NCBI RefSeq assembly: GCF_000213055.1
Contig: NZ_CM001165.1
Span: forward strand, 4,362,945 to 4,426,944
Direction of reading: 5' to 3'
DNA from: Streptomyces sp. Tu6071
Lineage (GTDB): Bacteria > Actinomycetota > Actinomycetes > Streptomycetales > Streptomycetaceae
DNA: 64,000 nt
Every line of letters begins with the position of its first letter. Position 1 is the first letter of the stretch. The notes beneath the pieces are model-generated. The model was given only the letters and a program-made list of their open reading frames with translations, was not told the origin of the DNA and made no database searches. The position numbers and the translations under genes are program-made. Positions 24,419 to 37,872 of the stretch are shown here, one piece after another.

Positions 24419-25459
24419 ATGACCGCCCACTCCGAGGCCCCCACCCCCGCTGGCCAGGTCGCCGCCTCCCCCCGCACCGCTCCCGCGCCGCTCGGCCCGC
24501 CGCCCCCCTTCGATCCCGAACTCGCCGCCGTGCTGGACACCTTCCCGGGTGTCGAGGTCCCCTCACTGGAGGAGATCCCGGCCATGCGCGGCACCGTGCT
24601 CGGCAACTTCCCCGTGCCCACGCTCGACGAGCTGCGCGCCGGAGGCGAGTTCGAGATCGAGAAGCGCGAGGTGCCCGGACCCGCCGGAGACCCCGACATC
24701 ACGCTCTACCTCTGCCGCCCCGCCGACGCGACCGGCGCGATCCCCGTGCTCTACCACACGCACGGCGGCGGCATGATCCTCGGCGACGCGCTCACCGGGC
24801 TGCCGCAAATGCTCGACGAGTGGACGCGCGACCTCGGCATCGGGATCGTCTCGGTGGAGTACCGTCTCGCGCCCGAGCACCCCGACCCCGCCCCGGTGGA
24901 GGACTGCTACGCGGGTCTCGTGTGGACCGCGGAGCACGCGGCGGAACTGGGCTTCGACCCGGAGCGGATCATCATCGGCGGCGGCAGCGCGGGCGGCGGC
25001 CTCGCGGCCGGGGTCGCCCTCGCCGCCCGGGACCGGGGCGGCCCGGCGCTGCTCGGGCAACTCCTCATGTGCCCGATGCTCGACGACCGCAACGACACCC
25101 CTTCCGCCGTGCAGATGGCGGGAACGGGACTGTGGGACCGCGAGGCGAACCACATGGGCTGGACGGCCCTGCTCGGCGAGCGGCGCGGCGGCCCGGACGT
25201 CTCCCCGTACGCGGCCCCGGCCCGCGCCGTCGACTTGGCGGGCCTCCCGCCCGCGTTCGTGGACGTCGGCTCGGCCGAGACCTTCCGCGACGAGGACGTC
25301 GCCTACGCGAGCCGCCTGTGGGCCTGCGGCGTCCAGACCGAACTCCATGTCTGGCCGGGCGGCTTCCACGGCTTCGACGGCATCGCCCCCCAGGCCGCCC
25401 TCTCCCAGACGGCCCGCACGACCCGCACGGAGTGGCTGCGCCGCCTGCTGGGGGAGTGA
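24419..25459 (+). CDS. Alpha/beta hydrolase, hormone-sensitive-lipase type esterase
   Basis: A 346-residue esterase. The family IV HGGG oxyanion motif is at 115-118, the nucleophile Ser190 sits in GGGSAGGG (usual GDSAGG, with Asp replaced by Gly), followed by an Asp in the SAETFRDED segment near 285 and the catalytic His in GGFHGFDG near 315. It should hydrolyse short acyl esters in the cytoplasm. A Pro/Ala-rich N-terminal stretch (1-30) precedes the cap. ATG 24419 has GGAGAG about 10 bases upstream. Monocistronic, with a PucR-type regulator 264 bp downstream on the same strand. Confidence 0.92.
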   Translation: MTAHSEAPTPAGQVAASPRTAPAPLGPPPPFDPELAAVLDTFPGVEVPSLEEIPAMRGTVLGNFPVPTLDELRAGGEFEIEKREVPGPAGDPDITLYLCRPADATGAIPVLYHTHGGGMILGDALTGLPQMLDEWTRDLGIGIVSVEYRLAPEHPDPAPVEDCYAGLVWTAEHAAELGFDPERIIIGGGSAGGGLAAGVALAARDRGGPALLGQLLMCPMLDDRNDTPSAVQMAGTGLWDREANHMGWTALLGERRGGPDVSPYAAPARAVDLAGLPPAFVDVGSAETFRDEDVAYASRLWACGVQTELHVWPGGFHGFDGIAPQAALSQTARTTRTEWLRRLLGE

Positions 25460-25723
25460 GGAGCCGACGACGGCCGGGGCACCGCCGGACGGAGGCCACG
25501 CTTCGGCGGGGCCGGACTTTCCGGCGGCAGCCCGGCCCGGCCGCCGCCTCGGCCTGCGCGCGACCGGCCGAGCCCGCCGCGTACGACCGGCCGAGCCCGC
25601 CGCGTACGGCCTGCGCGCGACCGGCCAAGCCCGCAACGTACGACCTGGCCCGCCCTCCCCTCCGGCAACCCCACCCCGGGACCAGGGCTTCCCCAAGACC
25701 GGCCAAACGGGGACGATGGCCGC
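25460..25723 (+). repeat. Intergenic tandem repeats
   Basis: Between about 25551 and 25646 a unit CGACCGGCC(G/A)AGCCCGC-CGCGTACG occurs three times in 23-34 bp periods. The rest is GC-rich with no ORF that differs from background. Confidence 0.6.
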
Positions 25724-26839
25724 ATGAGAGAACTCGCCGGGCGGCTCGCCGCTCTCGATCCGGACGCCGGTGAAGCCGTCCGGGTCATCGCCTATTTCGA
25801 CCGGCTCACCGCCGAGCGCGCCGGTCTTGAGGCGCTCGTGCGCGGCGCCGCCGTGCTCGCGGGCAGCCCGGCGCGGCTCGCCGACCCTGTGCACGGCGTG
25901 CGGATACGGGTCGAGCCCGACGGCCGCCGCGTCGACGGCCCGGCCCGGACCCCCGTACCGCCCGGCGCCGACTGGCCCGGCGTACCCGTCAGCCCCGGCG
26001 GGCCGCGCATCCTGTGGCTGGAGCAGTCCGGGGAGCCCGGCCCGGTCGGCGCGATGGTCCTGGAACGCGCCGCGACCGCCGTACGCGCCGCGCTCGACCG
26101 CACCCGGGGCCGCGCCCCCGCCGTCCCCGGGCCGCCCGCGCCCGACGCCGCCTCGGTCGAGGTGCTGCTCGACGCCGATGCCCCGCCCCGCGCCCGCGAA
26201 CTCGCCGCCCGCCGCCTGGGGCTCGGCCCCCTGACCCGCGCGCTCGCCCGCGCGGACGGCACCGCCGACGTGGCCGACGCCACCCACGAGCGCGCGGCGC
26301 ACGAGGGCGCGGTCCGCGAGGGCGCGGGCCGTGAGGGCGGGGTCCGCGAGGGCGCGGACCGTGAGGGCGCGCCGTACGGAGCCGCCTCCGAGGGCGCCCC
26401 GAGGACCGGGATCGGCCCCGCCGTCCCTCCGCTCGACCTCCCGCACTCCTACGCGCAGGCCCGCATCGCGCTGCGGTTCACGGCCGAGGGCACTGCCGCC
26501 GACCCCGGCCACCGCTGGGTACGGGCCGAGGAACTGGGAGGCCTGAGCGTCCTCGCCGCCGCCGTGGGCCCCCGTACCGCCCCCGTCCCCGACGTGCTCG
26601 CGCTGCGCCGCGCCCACGCCGCCGCGCCCTGGGCGCTCCTGACCCTGCACGCCGTCGCGTCGCACGCGAGCCTGCGCACGGCAGCGGCAGCGCTCAACGT
26701 GCACCACTCGACGCTCCAGGAGCGCCTCGCCCACGCCGAACGCCTCCTCGGCTGGAACGTCCGCGAGCCCGCGGGCCGCCTGCGCCTCCAACTCGCCCTG
26801 GCCCTCGACCGGCTGCACCGCTCACCGGCAAGCACCTGA
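25724..26839 (+). CDS. PucR-type helix-turn-helix transcriptional regulator
   Basis: A 371-residue regulator. The C-terminal 60 residues form the PucR (CdaR-like) helix-turn-helix, with LLTLHAVASHASLRTAAAALNVHHSTLQERLAHAERLLGWNV. The N-terminal part lacks an obvious known sensor domain. Between residues about 185 and 220 is a repeat-derived insertion of REGA/REGAGREGG units, coded by GC-rich direct repeats, which looks like recent expansion. ATG 25724. Targets are unknown; the nearest candidates are the upstream esterase and the divergently placed SGNH hydrolase. Confidence 0.85.
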   Translation: MRELAGRLAALDPDAGEAVRVIAYFDRLTAERAGLEALVRGAAVLAGSPARLADPVHGVRIRVEPDGRRVDGPARTPVPPGADWPGVPVSPGGPRILWLEQSGEPGPVGAMVLERAATAVRAALDRTRGRAPAVPGPPAPDAASVEVLLDADAPPRARELAARRLGLGPLTRALARADGTADVADATHERAAHEGAVREGAGREGGVREGADREGAPYGAASEGAPRTGIGPAVPPLDLPHSYAQARIALRFTAEGTAADPGHRWVRAEELGGLSVLAAAVGPRTAPVPDVLALRRAHAAAPWALLTLHAVASHASLRTAAAALNVHHSTLQERLAHAERLLGWNVREPAGRLRLQLALALDRLHRSPAST

Positions 26840-26890
26840 CCACGGCCGGTCACCTGACCACGGCCGGCCACCTGATCACCGGCCGACCAT
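26834..26890 (+). repeat. 18-bp tandem repeat after the PucR gene
   Basis: The unit CACCTGACCACGGCCGGT is present twice plus a partial degenerate third copy, starting within the last codons of the PucR gene. Confidence 0.7.
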
Positions 26891-27000
26891 CGACTACCGG
26901 CCGAGCGCCGGCCTGCCGCCGCGACCGTCCACCGGCTCGGCCGCCCCCGCCACGCAACGTTTCGTCCGGCCCCGCCCGCCAACGCGAGTCAACGCCTCTC

Positions 27001-27705
27001 TCACACCCCCGTGTACGGCCCCCCGATCCCCCACCCCTGATGGAGCGCCGTGGCGAAGGCGGCGGCGAGTTTGTGCTCCCCGGCCGGTCCCGGGTGCGTC
27101 CCGTCGTACGTGTCGCGCTCCAGGTCCCAGTCCGCCGGAGCCGTCGCGAGGAGCAGCGGCGAGGCGGACGAGCCGAGATCCGCGACGAGCTTGGCGAGCA
27201 ACTCGTTGAACCGCTCCACCTGTGCCCCGAACTCCGGCTCCCGCCGGGCCCGTACGTTCGCCACCACGGGCAGCACCACGGCCCGCACCCCCGGTCTTGC
27301 CTCGCGCGCGGCCGTCAGGAAGCGGCGGGCGTTCTCCGCCGTCTGCTCCGGGTTGGTGTAGAAGCCGAGGTCGATGAGGCCGAGCGCGACGAGCAGCACG
27401 TCCGCCCCGCTCTCGCGCACCGCGGGCCCGACGAGCGGCGCCATGTGCTGCCAGCCCTCGCCCCAGCCGGCGAGATGCCGCCGGGCGTGCGGCGGGAAGT
27501 CCTCGTCCGGGTACGCGTACGAGACGGCCGCGTCGGCCTCCACGTCGTACAGCGCCTCGCGCGGGCCGACGAAGGCGAAGCCGTCCTCCCCGAGGCAGCG
27601 CCGCAGGTGCCGCCACAAGCGGTACCGCCAGGTGTGGTCACCGGCCTTGCCGATGGTCTGGCTGTCGCCGACGAGGAGGAAACGCGGGGGAACCGAGGCA
27701 CGCAT
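27001..27705 (-). CDS. SGNH/GDSL hydrolase
   Basis: A 234-residue hydrolase with block I GDSQTIG (Ser15), an internal Gly/Asn region (NVRARREPEF) and block V D-G-T-H-P-G near residue 212 carrying the Asp/His pair. It lacks a clear signal peptide, so it is probably cytoplasmic, an acyl-esterase or acetylesterase. The start is uncertain: ATG 27705 is used, and in-frame Met codons at 27714 and 27717 are alternatives. Convergent with the PucR gene; divergent from the secreted anchored protein at 27850. Confidence 0.87.
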   Translation of the reverse strand: MRASVPPRFLLVGDSQTIGKAGDHTWRYRLWRHLRRCLGEDGFAFVGPREALYDVEADAAVSYAYPDEDFPPHARRHLAGWGEGWQHMAPLVGPAVRESGADVLLVALGLIDLGFYTNPEQTAENARRFLTAAREARPGVRAVVLPVVANVRARREPEFGAQVERFNELLAKLVADLGSSASPLLLATAPADWDLERDTYDGTHPGPAGEHKLAAAFATALHQGWGIGGPYTGV

Positions 27706-27849
27706 GGCCCCCATCATCGGGGAGCCGCGCACCGGCCGTGCCCGGCGGTGGCCGCCTCGCGTCCCCGAGGCCGCGTGAGACGCGCCACGTGCCGGGGGAC
27801 GCGGGGCGGCCCGCTCCGCACCCGGCGCGGCTCTTGCGAGACTGGCCCC

Positions 27850-28977
27850 ATGACAGGTCCCCGGCGCCGTCGCCCGCTCCCGCCCGCCCGGCGCCCCCGC
27901 GCGCGTTCCCTCGCATCGCTCGGCGCGGTCACCGCCTTGTGCGGCGGGCTGCTCCTCGGGCCGGGGGCGCCCGCGTACGCCGCCGACGACCACCCGGCGT
28001 TCACGATCCGGGACGCGCGCGTCACCGAGTCCTCCGGCCTCGCGGCGAGCCGACTGCACCCCGGCGTCTACTGGACGCACAACGACAGCGACGACGGCCC
28101 GTACCTGTACGCGATCGACGGCCGCTCGGGCCGCACTCTGGCCCGGATCACGCTGAGCGGTATCGGCTCGCCCCGCGACGTCGAGGCGATCTCGCTCGGG
28201 CCCGACGGGCGTCTCTACGTCGGCGACATCGGCGACAACCTCGACGGCACCTGGCCGCACGTGTGGATCTACGCGTTGCCGGAGCCGAAGCAGTTGCGGG
28301 ACCAGACCGTGCGCGCGACGCAGTACACCGTCCAGTACGAGGGAGGCCCGCGCAACGCGGAGGCGCTCATGGTGCACCCGAAGACCGGGCGGGTGTACAT
28401 CGCGTCGAAGCGGGAGAGCGGCGGCAACCTCTACGAGGGCCCCGCGAAGCTCTCCGCGACGGGCACCAACGTCTTCCGCAAGGTCGCCCCCGTCGACCTG
28501 TGGGTCACGGACGGCGCCTTCTCGCCGGACGGCCGCACGCTGGCCCTGCGCGGCTACTTCTCCGGCACGTACTACGACTGGAACGACGGGCACCCCAAGG
28601 CGGCCGGGCGCCTCGCGGTGCCGCTCCAGCGCCAGGGCGAATCGCTCACGTGGACCACGGACGGCACGACGCTCATGTACGGCTCCGAGGGCTCCCGCAG
28701 CGAGGTGCGCCCCGAGGAGGCCCCCGTACAGCCCTCGCCGAGCCCCGGCGCCTCGAAGTCCGCACCGGGCGGCGGCAAGGGGGCGGGCGAAGGGGGGCAG
28801 CAGCAGGGCGACGGCGCGGACTCCGGGCGGTCCGGCGCGGGCCAGGAGAACGGCGACAAGGACGGCGCGGGCAAGGACACCGGCGGCACGACGGGCAAGA
28901 CCGTCCTCGTCGTGGTGCTCGCGGCGGCCGTCCTGTACGGGCTGCGGCGCGCGCGCGGGAAGCGGGCGGGGAAATGA
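27850..28977 (+). CDS. Secreted, membrane-anchored beta-propeller-like protein
   Basis: A 375-residue exported protein. A signal peptide (residues 1-44, Arg-rich then ASLGAVTALCGGLLLG and cleavage near AYAA-DD) leads to an extracellular domain with WD40/esterase-like blades: VTESSGLAASRLHPGVYWTHNDSDDGPYLYAID, then SPRDVEAISLGPDGRLYVGDIGDN and NAEALMVHPKTGRVYIASK. A Gly/Ser/Asp-rich linker (about 290-345) precedes a C-terminal membrane helix (TVLVVVLAAAVLYGL) and basic tail. The residue pattern suggests calcium-binding loops. Substrate unknown. ATG 27850; strong terminators follow before serC. Confidence 0.85.
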   Translation: MTGPRRRRPLPPARRPRARSLASLGAVTALCGGLLLGPGAPAYAADDHPAFTIRDARVTESSGLAASRLHPGVYWTHNDSDDGPYLYAIDGRSGRTLARITLSGIGSPRDVEAISLGPDGRLYVGDIGDNLDGTWPHVWIYALPEPKQLRDQTVRATQYTVQYEGGPRNAEALMVHPKTGRVYIASKRESGGNLYEGPAKLSATGTNVFRKVAPVDLWVTDGAFSPDGRTLALRGYFSGTYYDWNDGHPKAAGRLAVPLQRQGESLTWTTDGTTLMYGSEGSRSEVRPEEAPVQPSPSPGASKSAPGGGKGAGEGGQQQGDGADSGRSGAGQENGDKDGAGKDTGGTTGKTVLVVVLAAAVLYGLRRARGKRAGK

Positions 28978-29164
28978 GGTGCTGACTGCTTGTGTCTTCA
29001 TGGTCGCGAAACGTAGTCGACGCCACTGACAATCCCCCTCGCGCGGGGGCGGCGGTCTGGGTCCGTCGGGGTTGGACCGGCCGCCGGAAGCGGCTGCGCG
29101 GGAGCCGGGACCGTCGCGACACGCGCGGGGATTGGCGGGCTCGGCGCGCGCTCTCCGCGTCCGA

Positions 29165-29199
29165 CGAAGGGGCGCCCCGGCGAGCGGGGCGCCCCTTCG
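29165..29199. terminator. Bidirectional terminator between anchored protein and serC
   Basis: A perfect 15-bp stem (29165-29179 with 29185-29199) and 5-base loop. Two further short hairpins, CCGTACGG pair (29213-29234) and ACCGCGG/CCGCGGT (29241-29260), lie just beyond, next to the serC stop. Confidence 0.85.
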
Positions 29200-29267
29200 G
29201 GCGGAGCAGGGCCCGTACGGAACGAACCGTACGGACGGGAACCGCGGTCGATGCCGCGGTCGTTCGC

Positions 29268-33632
<4,365 letters not shown>

Positions 33633-33719
33633 ACCACGGCTGTCGTCCGGCGGACGGGGCAGACGAGGGGAGCCGGGGCTGCTCCACCCGCCCCGGCGGA
33701 CACCTGGGAGGGGACGAGG

Positions 33720-35096
33720 ATGACGACGAGCACGACCGAACGGGACGGGGCGAGCGGGGCCGAGGAAGCGAGCGAGGCCCACGACGCAGCGGACCTCACG
33801 GGTTCCACGGACCAGGTGGGCTCGACGGACCTCGCGGACTCCGTGGAACACGCGGGCTCCACGGACCTTGTCGGCTCCCCGGACCCCGCTGGCTCCACGG
33901 ACCTCGCGGCCTCGCCGGACCCCGCTGGCTCCACGGACCTCGCGGCGCGCGGGGTCGAGCTGCGGAGACGGCTCGAACGGCTCCTCGGCATCGCGATGTC
34001 CGAGGGCAACGGGCTGCACGCGCTGCGCAACGGCGACGAGATCTTCCCCGCCATGCTCCGGGCCATCTCCTCCGCCCGCCGCACCGTGGACATGATGACC
34101 TTCGTCTACTGGCGCGGCGAGATCGCCCGCGACTTCGCCCGAGCCCTCGCCGAACGCGCCGAGGCGGGCGTCCGCGTGCGCCTGCTCCTCGACGGCTTCG
34201 GGGCCCGCACGATAGAACGCGACCTCCTCGACCTCATGGAGAACGCGGGCGTCGTCCTCGCGTGGTTCCGCAAGCCCCTCCTCATCTCCCCCTTCAAGCA
34301 GAACCACCGCTGCCACCGCAAGGCCCTCGTGATCGACGAGTCGATCGCCTTCACCGGAGGGGTCGGCATAGCTGAGGAGTGGTGCGGCGACGCCCGCGAC
34401 CCCTCCGAGTGGCGCGACACGCACGTCGAGGTGCGCGGTCCCGCCGTGGACGGCATCGCCGCCGCCTTCGCCCAGAACTGGGCCGAGTGTAAGCCCGAAC
34501 TCTTCGACGACCAGGACCTCTTCACCCCGCAGGAGCCGGCCGGCGACGCCGTCGTCCAGGTCGTACGGGGCTCCGCGAGCTTCGGCTGGCAGGACATGCA
34601 GACCCTCTTCCGGGTCACCCTGGAGTCCGCCCGCGAACGCGTCCGCATCTCCACCGCCTACTTCGCCCCCGACGACTACTTCATCGACCTCCTGTGCGCC
34701 GCCGCCGCGCGCGGCGTCCGCGTCGAACTCCTCCAGCCCGGCCCCCACACCGACAAACGCGTCTGCCAGCTCGCCGGCCAGCGCCACTACTCCCGTCTGC
34801 TCGACAGCGGAGTCCACGTCTGGCAGTACCAGCCCACGATGCTCCACACCAAGATCCTCACCGTGGACCGCACCCTCGCCCTCGTCGGCTCCACCAACTT
34901 CAACCGCCGCTCGCTGGAGCACGACGAAGAGGTCATGCTCGCCGTCCTCGACCCCTCCTTCGTCGCCGGTCTCGACGCCGACTACGACCGCGACCTGGCC
35001 CGCAGCACCCGCATGAACCCCACCCGCTGGTCCCACCGCTCCCTCACCCAGCGCACCCGCGAATCCCTGATGCGCCCCCTCGGCCGCTTCCTCTGA
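33720..35096 (+). CDS. Phospholipase D/cardiolipin synthase family protein
   Basis: A 458-residue protein with two HKD motifs: His199-Lys201-Asp206 (HRKALVID) and His376-Lys378-Asp383 (HTKILTVD), each followed by a G-G or G-S-T-N stretch. This is the cardiolipin synthase ClsB-like arrangement, joining phosphatidylglycerols or hydrolysing phosphodiesters. Instead of N-terminal membrane helices it has about 75 residues of Gly-Ser-Thr-Asp/Ser-Pro-Asp-Pro repeats. ATG 33720 is preceded by GAGGGGACGAGG. It is on the same strand as the FAD/Fe-S gene 87 bp upstream and may be co-transcribed. Confidence 0.92.
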   Translation: MTTSTTERDGASGAEEASEAHDAADLTGSTDQVGSTDLADSVEHAGSTDLVGSPDPAGSTDLAASPDPAGSTDLAARGVELRRRLERLLGIAMSEGNGLHALRNGDEIFPAMLRAISSARRTVDMMTFVYWRGEIARDFARALAERAEAGVRVRLLLDGFGARTIERDLLDLMENAGVVLAWFRKPLLISPFKQNHRCHRKALVIDESIAFTGGVGIAEEWCGDARDPSEWRDTHVEVRGPAVDGIAAAFAQNWAECKPELFDDQDLFTPQEPAGDAVVQVVRGSASFGWQDMQTLFRVTLESARERVRISTAYFAPDDYFIDLLCAAAARGVRVELLQPGPHTDKRVCQLAGQRHYSRLLDSGVHVWQYQPTMLHTKILTVDRTLALVGSTNFNRRSLEHDEEVMLAVLDPSFVAGLDADYDRDLARSTRMNPTRWSHRSLTQRTRESLMRPLGRFL

Positions 35097-35140
35097 GCCG
35101 GGCGAGCGGCAGGCACCGGCGGCAGACGGCCCGGGGCGCC

Positions 35141-35216
35141 GGTACGGGATCGGGGCGGCGGTACGGGATCGGGGCGGCGGTACGGGACCGGGGCGCGGGT
35201 ACGGGCCCGGGGCATC
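35141..35216 (+). repeat. 19-bp tandem repeat, four units
   Basis: Units of GGTACGGG(A/C)(T/C)CGGGGC-type sequence start at 35141, 35160, 35179 and 35198; the first two are identical. It lies in the gap between the phospholipase D and acetyltransferase genes. Confidence 0.85.
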
Positions 35217-35329
35217 CCGGGCTCTGAGGCAGCGGTACGTGACGGGGCGGCGGAACGTGGCCCGGGTGGCCGTACAGGCCGGGGCGTCGGTGCGGGGACG
35301 GGCGCCCCCGAATCCGTACCCTCGCGCCC

Positions 35330-35914
35330 ATGACGCACCCCTCCGACACCCCCGCGAGCGGCACCGACGTCTTCGACCGCATGCGCGCCGGTGAGCTGTA
35401 CCGCGCCGACGACCCCGAGATCGAACGCCGCCAGCGCGCGGCCCGTCGCCTCGCCGCCCGCTGGGCCACGGCCTACACCGAGGACCCCGACGCCGCCCGT
35501 CCCCTCCTCTCCGAACTCCTCGGCTCTCTCGGCGAGGGCGCCGAACTACGCCCTCCCCTCCACCTCGACTACGGCTCCCACCTCCGCATCGGCGCCCGCA
35601 CCTTCGTCAACTACGGCCTCACCGCCCTGGACGTCGCCGACATCACCATCGGCGCCGACTGCCAACTCGGCCCCCACGTCCAGCTCCTCACTCCGACCCA
35701 CCCCCTGGAACCCGGTTTCCGCCGGGAGAAGTGGGAGTCCGCGCGCCCCATCACCCTCGGCGACAACGTCTGGCTCGGCGGCGGCGTCCTCGTCCTGCCG
35801 GGTATCACCATCGGCGAGAACTCCGTGATCGGCGCCGGCAGCGTCGTCACCAAGGACATCCCCCCGAACGCCGTCGCCGTCGGCAATCCGGCCCGCGTCG
35901 TCCGCACCCTGTAG
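35330..35914 (+). CDS. Hexapeptide-repeat sugar O-acetyltransferase (maltose acetyltransferase type)
   Basis: A 194-residue left-handed beta-helix enzyme. The mac domain (MRAGELYRADDPEIERRQRAARR) precedes the hexapeptide region from about 78 (LDYGSHLRIGARTFVNYGLTALDVADITIGADCQLG). The catalytic His is in LLTPTHPLEP, and IGAGSVVTKDIPPNAVAVGNPARVV closes the acetyl-CoA site. It transfers acetyl from acetyl-CoA to sugars or a related acceptor. ATG 35330 follows repeats. The stop is 12 bp from the convergent LysR stop. Confidence 0.93.
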   Translation: MTHPSDTPASGTDVFDRMRAGELYRADDPEIERRQRAARRLAARWATAYTEDPDAARPLLSELLGSLGEGAELRPPLHLDYGSHLRIGARTFVNYGLTALDVADITIGADCQLGPHVQLLTPTHPLEPGFRREKWESARPITLGDNVWLGGGVLVLPGITIGENSVIGAGSVVTKDIPPNAVAVGNPARVVRTL

Positions 35915-35926
35915 CGCCGCACCCCC

Positions 35927-37174
35927 TCAGCCGGCCTCCCCGCCCCTTGCCGCCGCAGTCACCTCCCGCGCGAGCGCGACGAACTCCCGCACCTCCTCCC
36001 GCTCCCGCCCCGCCCGCCGGACGAGCGACACCGAGAGCGGCGGCGCATCGCTCAACGGGACGAAGGTGACGCCCGGATAGGCGTGCATCGCCGCCGTGGC
36101 GCGGGCCGTCACCCCGAAGGCGAGCCCCGCGGCGATCGCCGCGAGCCAGTCGTCGGTATTGCCCACGGTCAACGTCGACACCGGCCGCGCCCCGGAGGGC
36201 CACAGCTCCGGAGTCGTCGACCCCGAGACGGTGTTGAGCGCGAGCGTCCCCCCGGCCAGTTCCCCCAACCCGATCCGCGCCCGCTCCGCCCACACACTGT
36301 CCACCGGCACGGCCGCCACTCTCGGCTCCGCGTACAACTCGACCGCCACAAGCCCCGGCTCCGTGACCGGCCCGCGCAACAAGGCGAGATCCACCACCCC
36401 GCGCAGCAACCCCGCCGTCCGGTCGTCCACCCGCAGCAGCTCCAGCGGCACATCCGGACGCCGCTCGCGCCAGCTCCGCAACAACGGCGTCGTGAACCGC
36501 CCCGCCGCCGACCACGCGTGCCCGATCCGCAAGGCCCTCGGCGCCCCGACAAGGGACACTGCTTCGTCGAAGGCCGCGACAGCCGCCCGCGCCCGCACGC
36601 GGAACGCCGCCCCCTCGGCGGTCAACGCGAGGTGATGCGTGGACCGGTCCACGAGCCGGACCCCGAGCCCCCGCTCCAGCGCCGCCAGCGTCCGCGAAAC
36701 CGCCGGCTGCCCCCTCCGCAACCGCGCCGCAGCGGCCGTCACCGATCCCTCCTCGGCCACAGCGAGGAAACACCGCAGGTGCCGCACCTCTACACCACCA
36801 CGCCCCCCGCTGCCGCCACCCCAGCCACCTCGCGGATGCGCGGAACCGTTCCCCGGCTCGGGCAAGCCCGGACCCGGCCCGGCGGAGCCGGGACCCGCCT
36901 CGGTGGAACCAGGACTCGGCCCGGGGGAGCCGGGACGTGCCTCGGCGCGGCCGGCCCCGGAGCCGGACCGGATGGGCTGGGCCTCCCCGGAACCGGGCTG
37001 GGCGGTCCCAGCCCGGGACTGGTCTGTCCCGGCGACGGGAGGCCGGACTGTCCCTGAACCCGAACCGGGCACCCCGAGGCCGGAGTGCGACCCGGGCACC
37101 CCGAGACCGGGGTCCGAACCGGGGCTCGGAACCGGTTCGGAGCCTGCCTCCGAGCCGTAGTCGCGGACGGACAT
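35927..37174 (-). CDS. LysR family transcriptional regulator with a long Gly/Pro/Ser N-terminal tail
   Basis: A 415-residue protein. A conventional LysR regulator begins only at residue 128 (VEVRHLRCFLAVAEEGSVTAAAARLRRGQPAVSRTLAALE), followed by an effector-binding domain with the usual two alpha/beta lobes. Residues 1-127 are almost all Gly/Pro/Ser/Glu repeats with somewhat lower third-position GC than the rest. ATG 37174 is nonetheless credible: AAGGAGG sits 6 bases before it, whereas an internal GTG at the LysR core lacks a comparable site. A palindrome (37430-37450) upstream could be its operator, and the divergent EamA exporter is the natural target. Confidence 0.85.
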   Translation of the reverse strand: MSVRDYGSEAGSEPVPSPGSDPGLGVPGSHSGLGVPGSGSGTVRPPVAGTDQSRAGTAQPGSGEAQPIRSGSGAGRAEARPGSPGPSPGSTEAGPGSAGPGPGLPEPGNGSAHPRGGWGGGSGGRGGVEVRHLRCFLAVAEEGSVTAAAARLRRGQPAVSRTLAALERGLGVRLVDRSTHHLALTAEGAAFRVRARAAVAAFDEAVSLVGAPRALRIGHAWSAAGRFTTPLLRSWRERRPDVPLELLRVDDRTAGLLRGVVDLALLRGPVTEPGLVAVELYAEPRVAAVPVDSVWAERARIGLGELAGGTLALNTVSGSTTPELWPSGARPVSTLTVGNTDDWLAAIAAGLAFGVTARATAAMHAYPGVTFVPLSDAPPLSVSLVRRAGREREEVREFVALAREVTAAARGGEAG

Positions 37175-37398
37175 GGGCACCTCCTTCTGCCACACGGCGG
37201 CGGTTCGCTTGGCGCGCGGGTGCTCTCACCGACCGGACCGAGACCCGCCGAGGGCCAGCCTGGCGAGGTTCGTCCTGGCCTGGCGAGGAGCTGACCCCTC
37301 GCTCGCGGGGCAAAGACCGTCGCCCGCTCGGCCGGCCTGCCGGAACCCGCGACCCAGGAGGTCGGCCCGGCCCGCGAAATACGGTTCCGCCAAGTCCA

Positions 37399-37427
37399 GG
37401 AGGGTGCGGCGGCGATCCGCACCCTCC
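37399..37427. terminator. Hairpin with 11-bp perfect stem
   Basis: GGAGGGTGCGG (37399-37409) pairs with CCGCACCCTCC (37417-37427) around a 7-base loop. It has no T run and lies between divergent genes, so it could be an attenuator or a terminator of an unseen short transcript. Confidence 0.6.
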
Positions 37428-37429
37428 CG

Positions 37430-37450
37430 CTTATGCGCGCCGAGCATAAG
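37430..37450. promoter_or_regulatory. Palindrome CTTATGC-N7-GCATAAG, candidate LysR operator
   Basis: Perfect 7-bp arms with a 7-base centre, AT-rich against its background. The size and placement between LysR and its divergent neighbour fit a LysR recognition site. Confidence 0.5.
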
Positions 37451-37872
37451 CCCGCCCTCGCCGCATTTCACGGCAGCCACCACCGGGCCTACCGTGGACG
37501 GAAACGTACCGACGACAGGCTTCGGCAAGCACCCGCGTCGCGGCAGAGGGCAGCTGACAACCGGCCCGCACCTGCGGCTCCCGTGCGCCTCCCGGCGGAC
37601 GGACGCGTGCTTTCTCGCGCTCGCGCGGCGATCGGTGCGCGAGCGGTACAGCGCGCTGTGGCCCCGGCGCCCAGCCGGGGCGTCCCGGCCGGAGTGCCCG
37701 TTTTCGTCACGGGGCCCGCAGTGACGTGCGCCTCGGTCACCGGGCCATGGTCAGTGACCGGAGAGTTCATTTCAGTGCACGCCCTGGTACAACAGGCTGA
37801 TCGGTGCGGCGTTCGATCCGTAAAGGTGACTGACCTCCTGGGCGGATATTCACGAGAAGGAGCGGGCTGACG

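Larger units (their letters stand above)
37175..37872. other. Divergent intergenic region of LysR and EamA genes
   Basis: About 700 bp without a convincing gene; ORFs on both strands are open but unlike known proteins. Contents: a perfect 11-bp-stem hairpin (37399-37427), the palindrome CTTATGC-N7-GCATAAG (37430-37450), and at the right end the exporter's ribosome binding site GAAGGAG (37857-37863). Confidence 0.5.

Noticed and set aside
37226..37528. 100-codon minus-strand ORF upstream of the LysR gene
   Set aside because: It runs through the palindrome and hairpin, has no recognisable domain or ribosome binding site, and third-position bias is weak.
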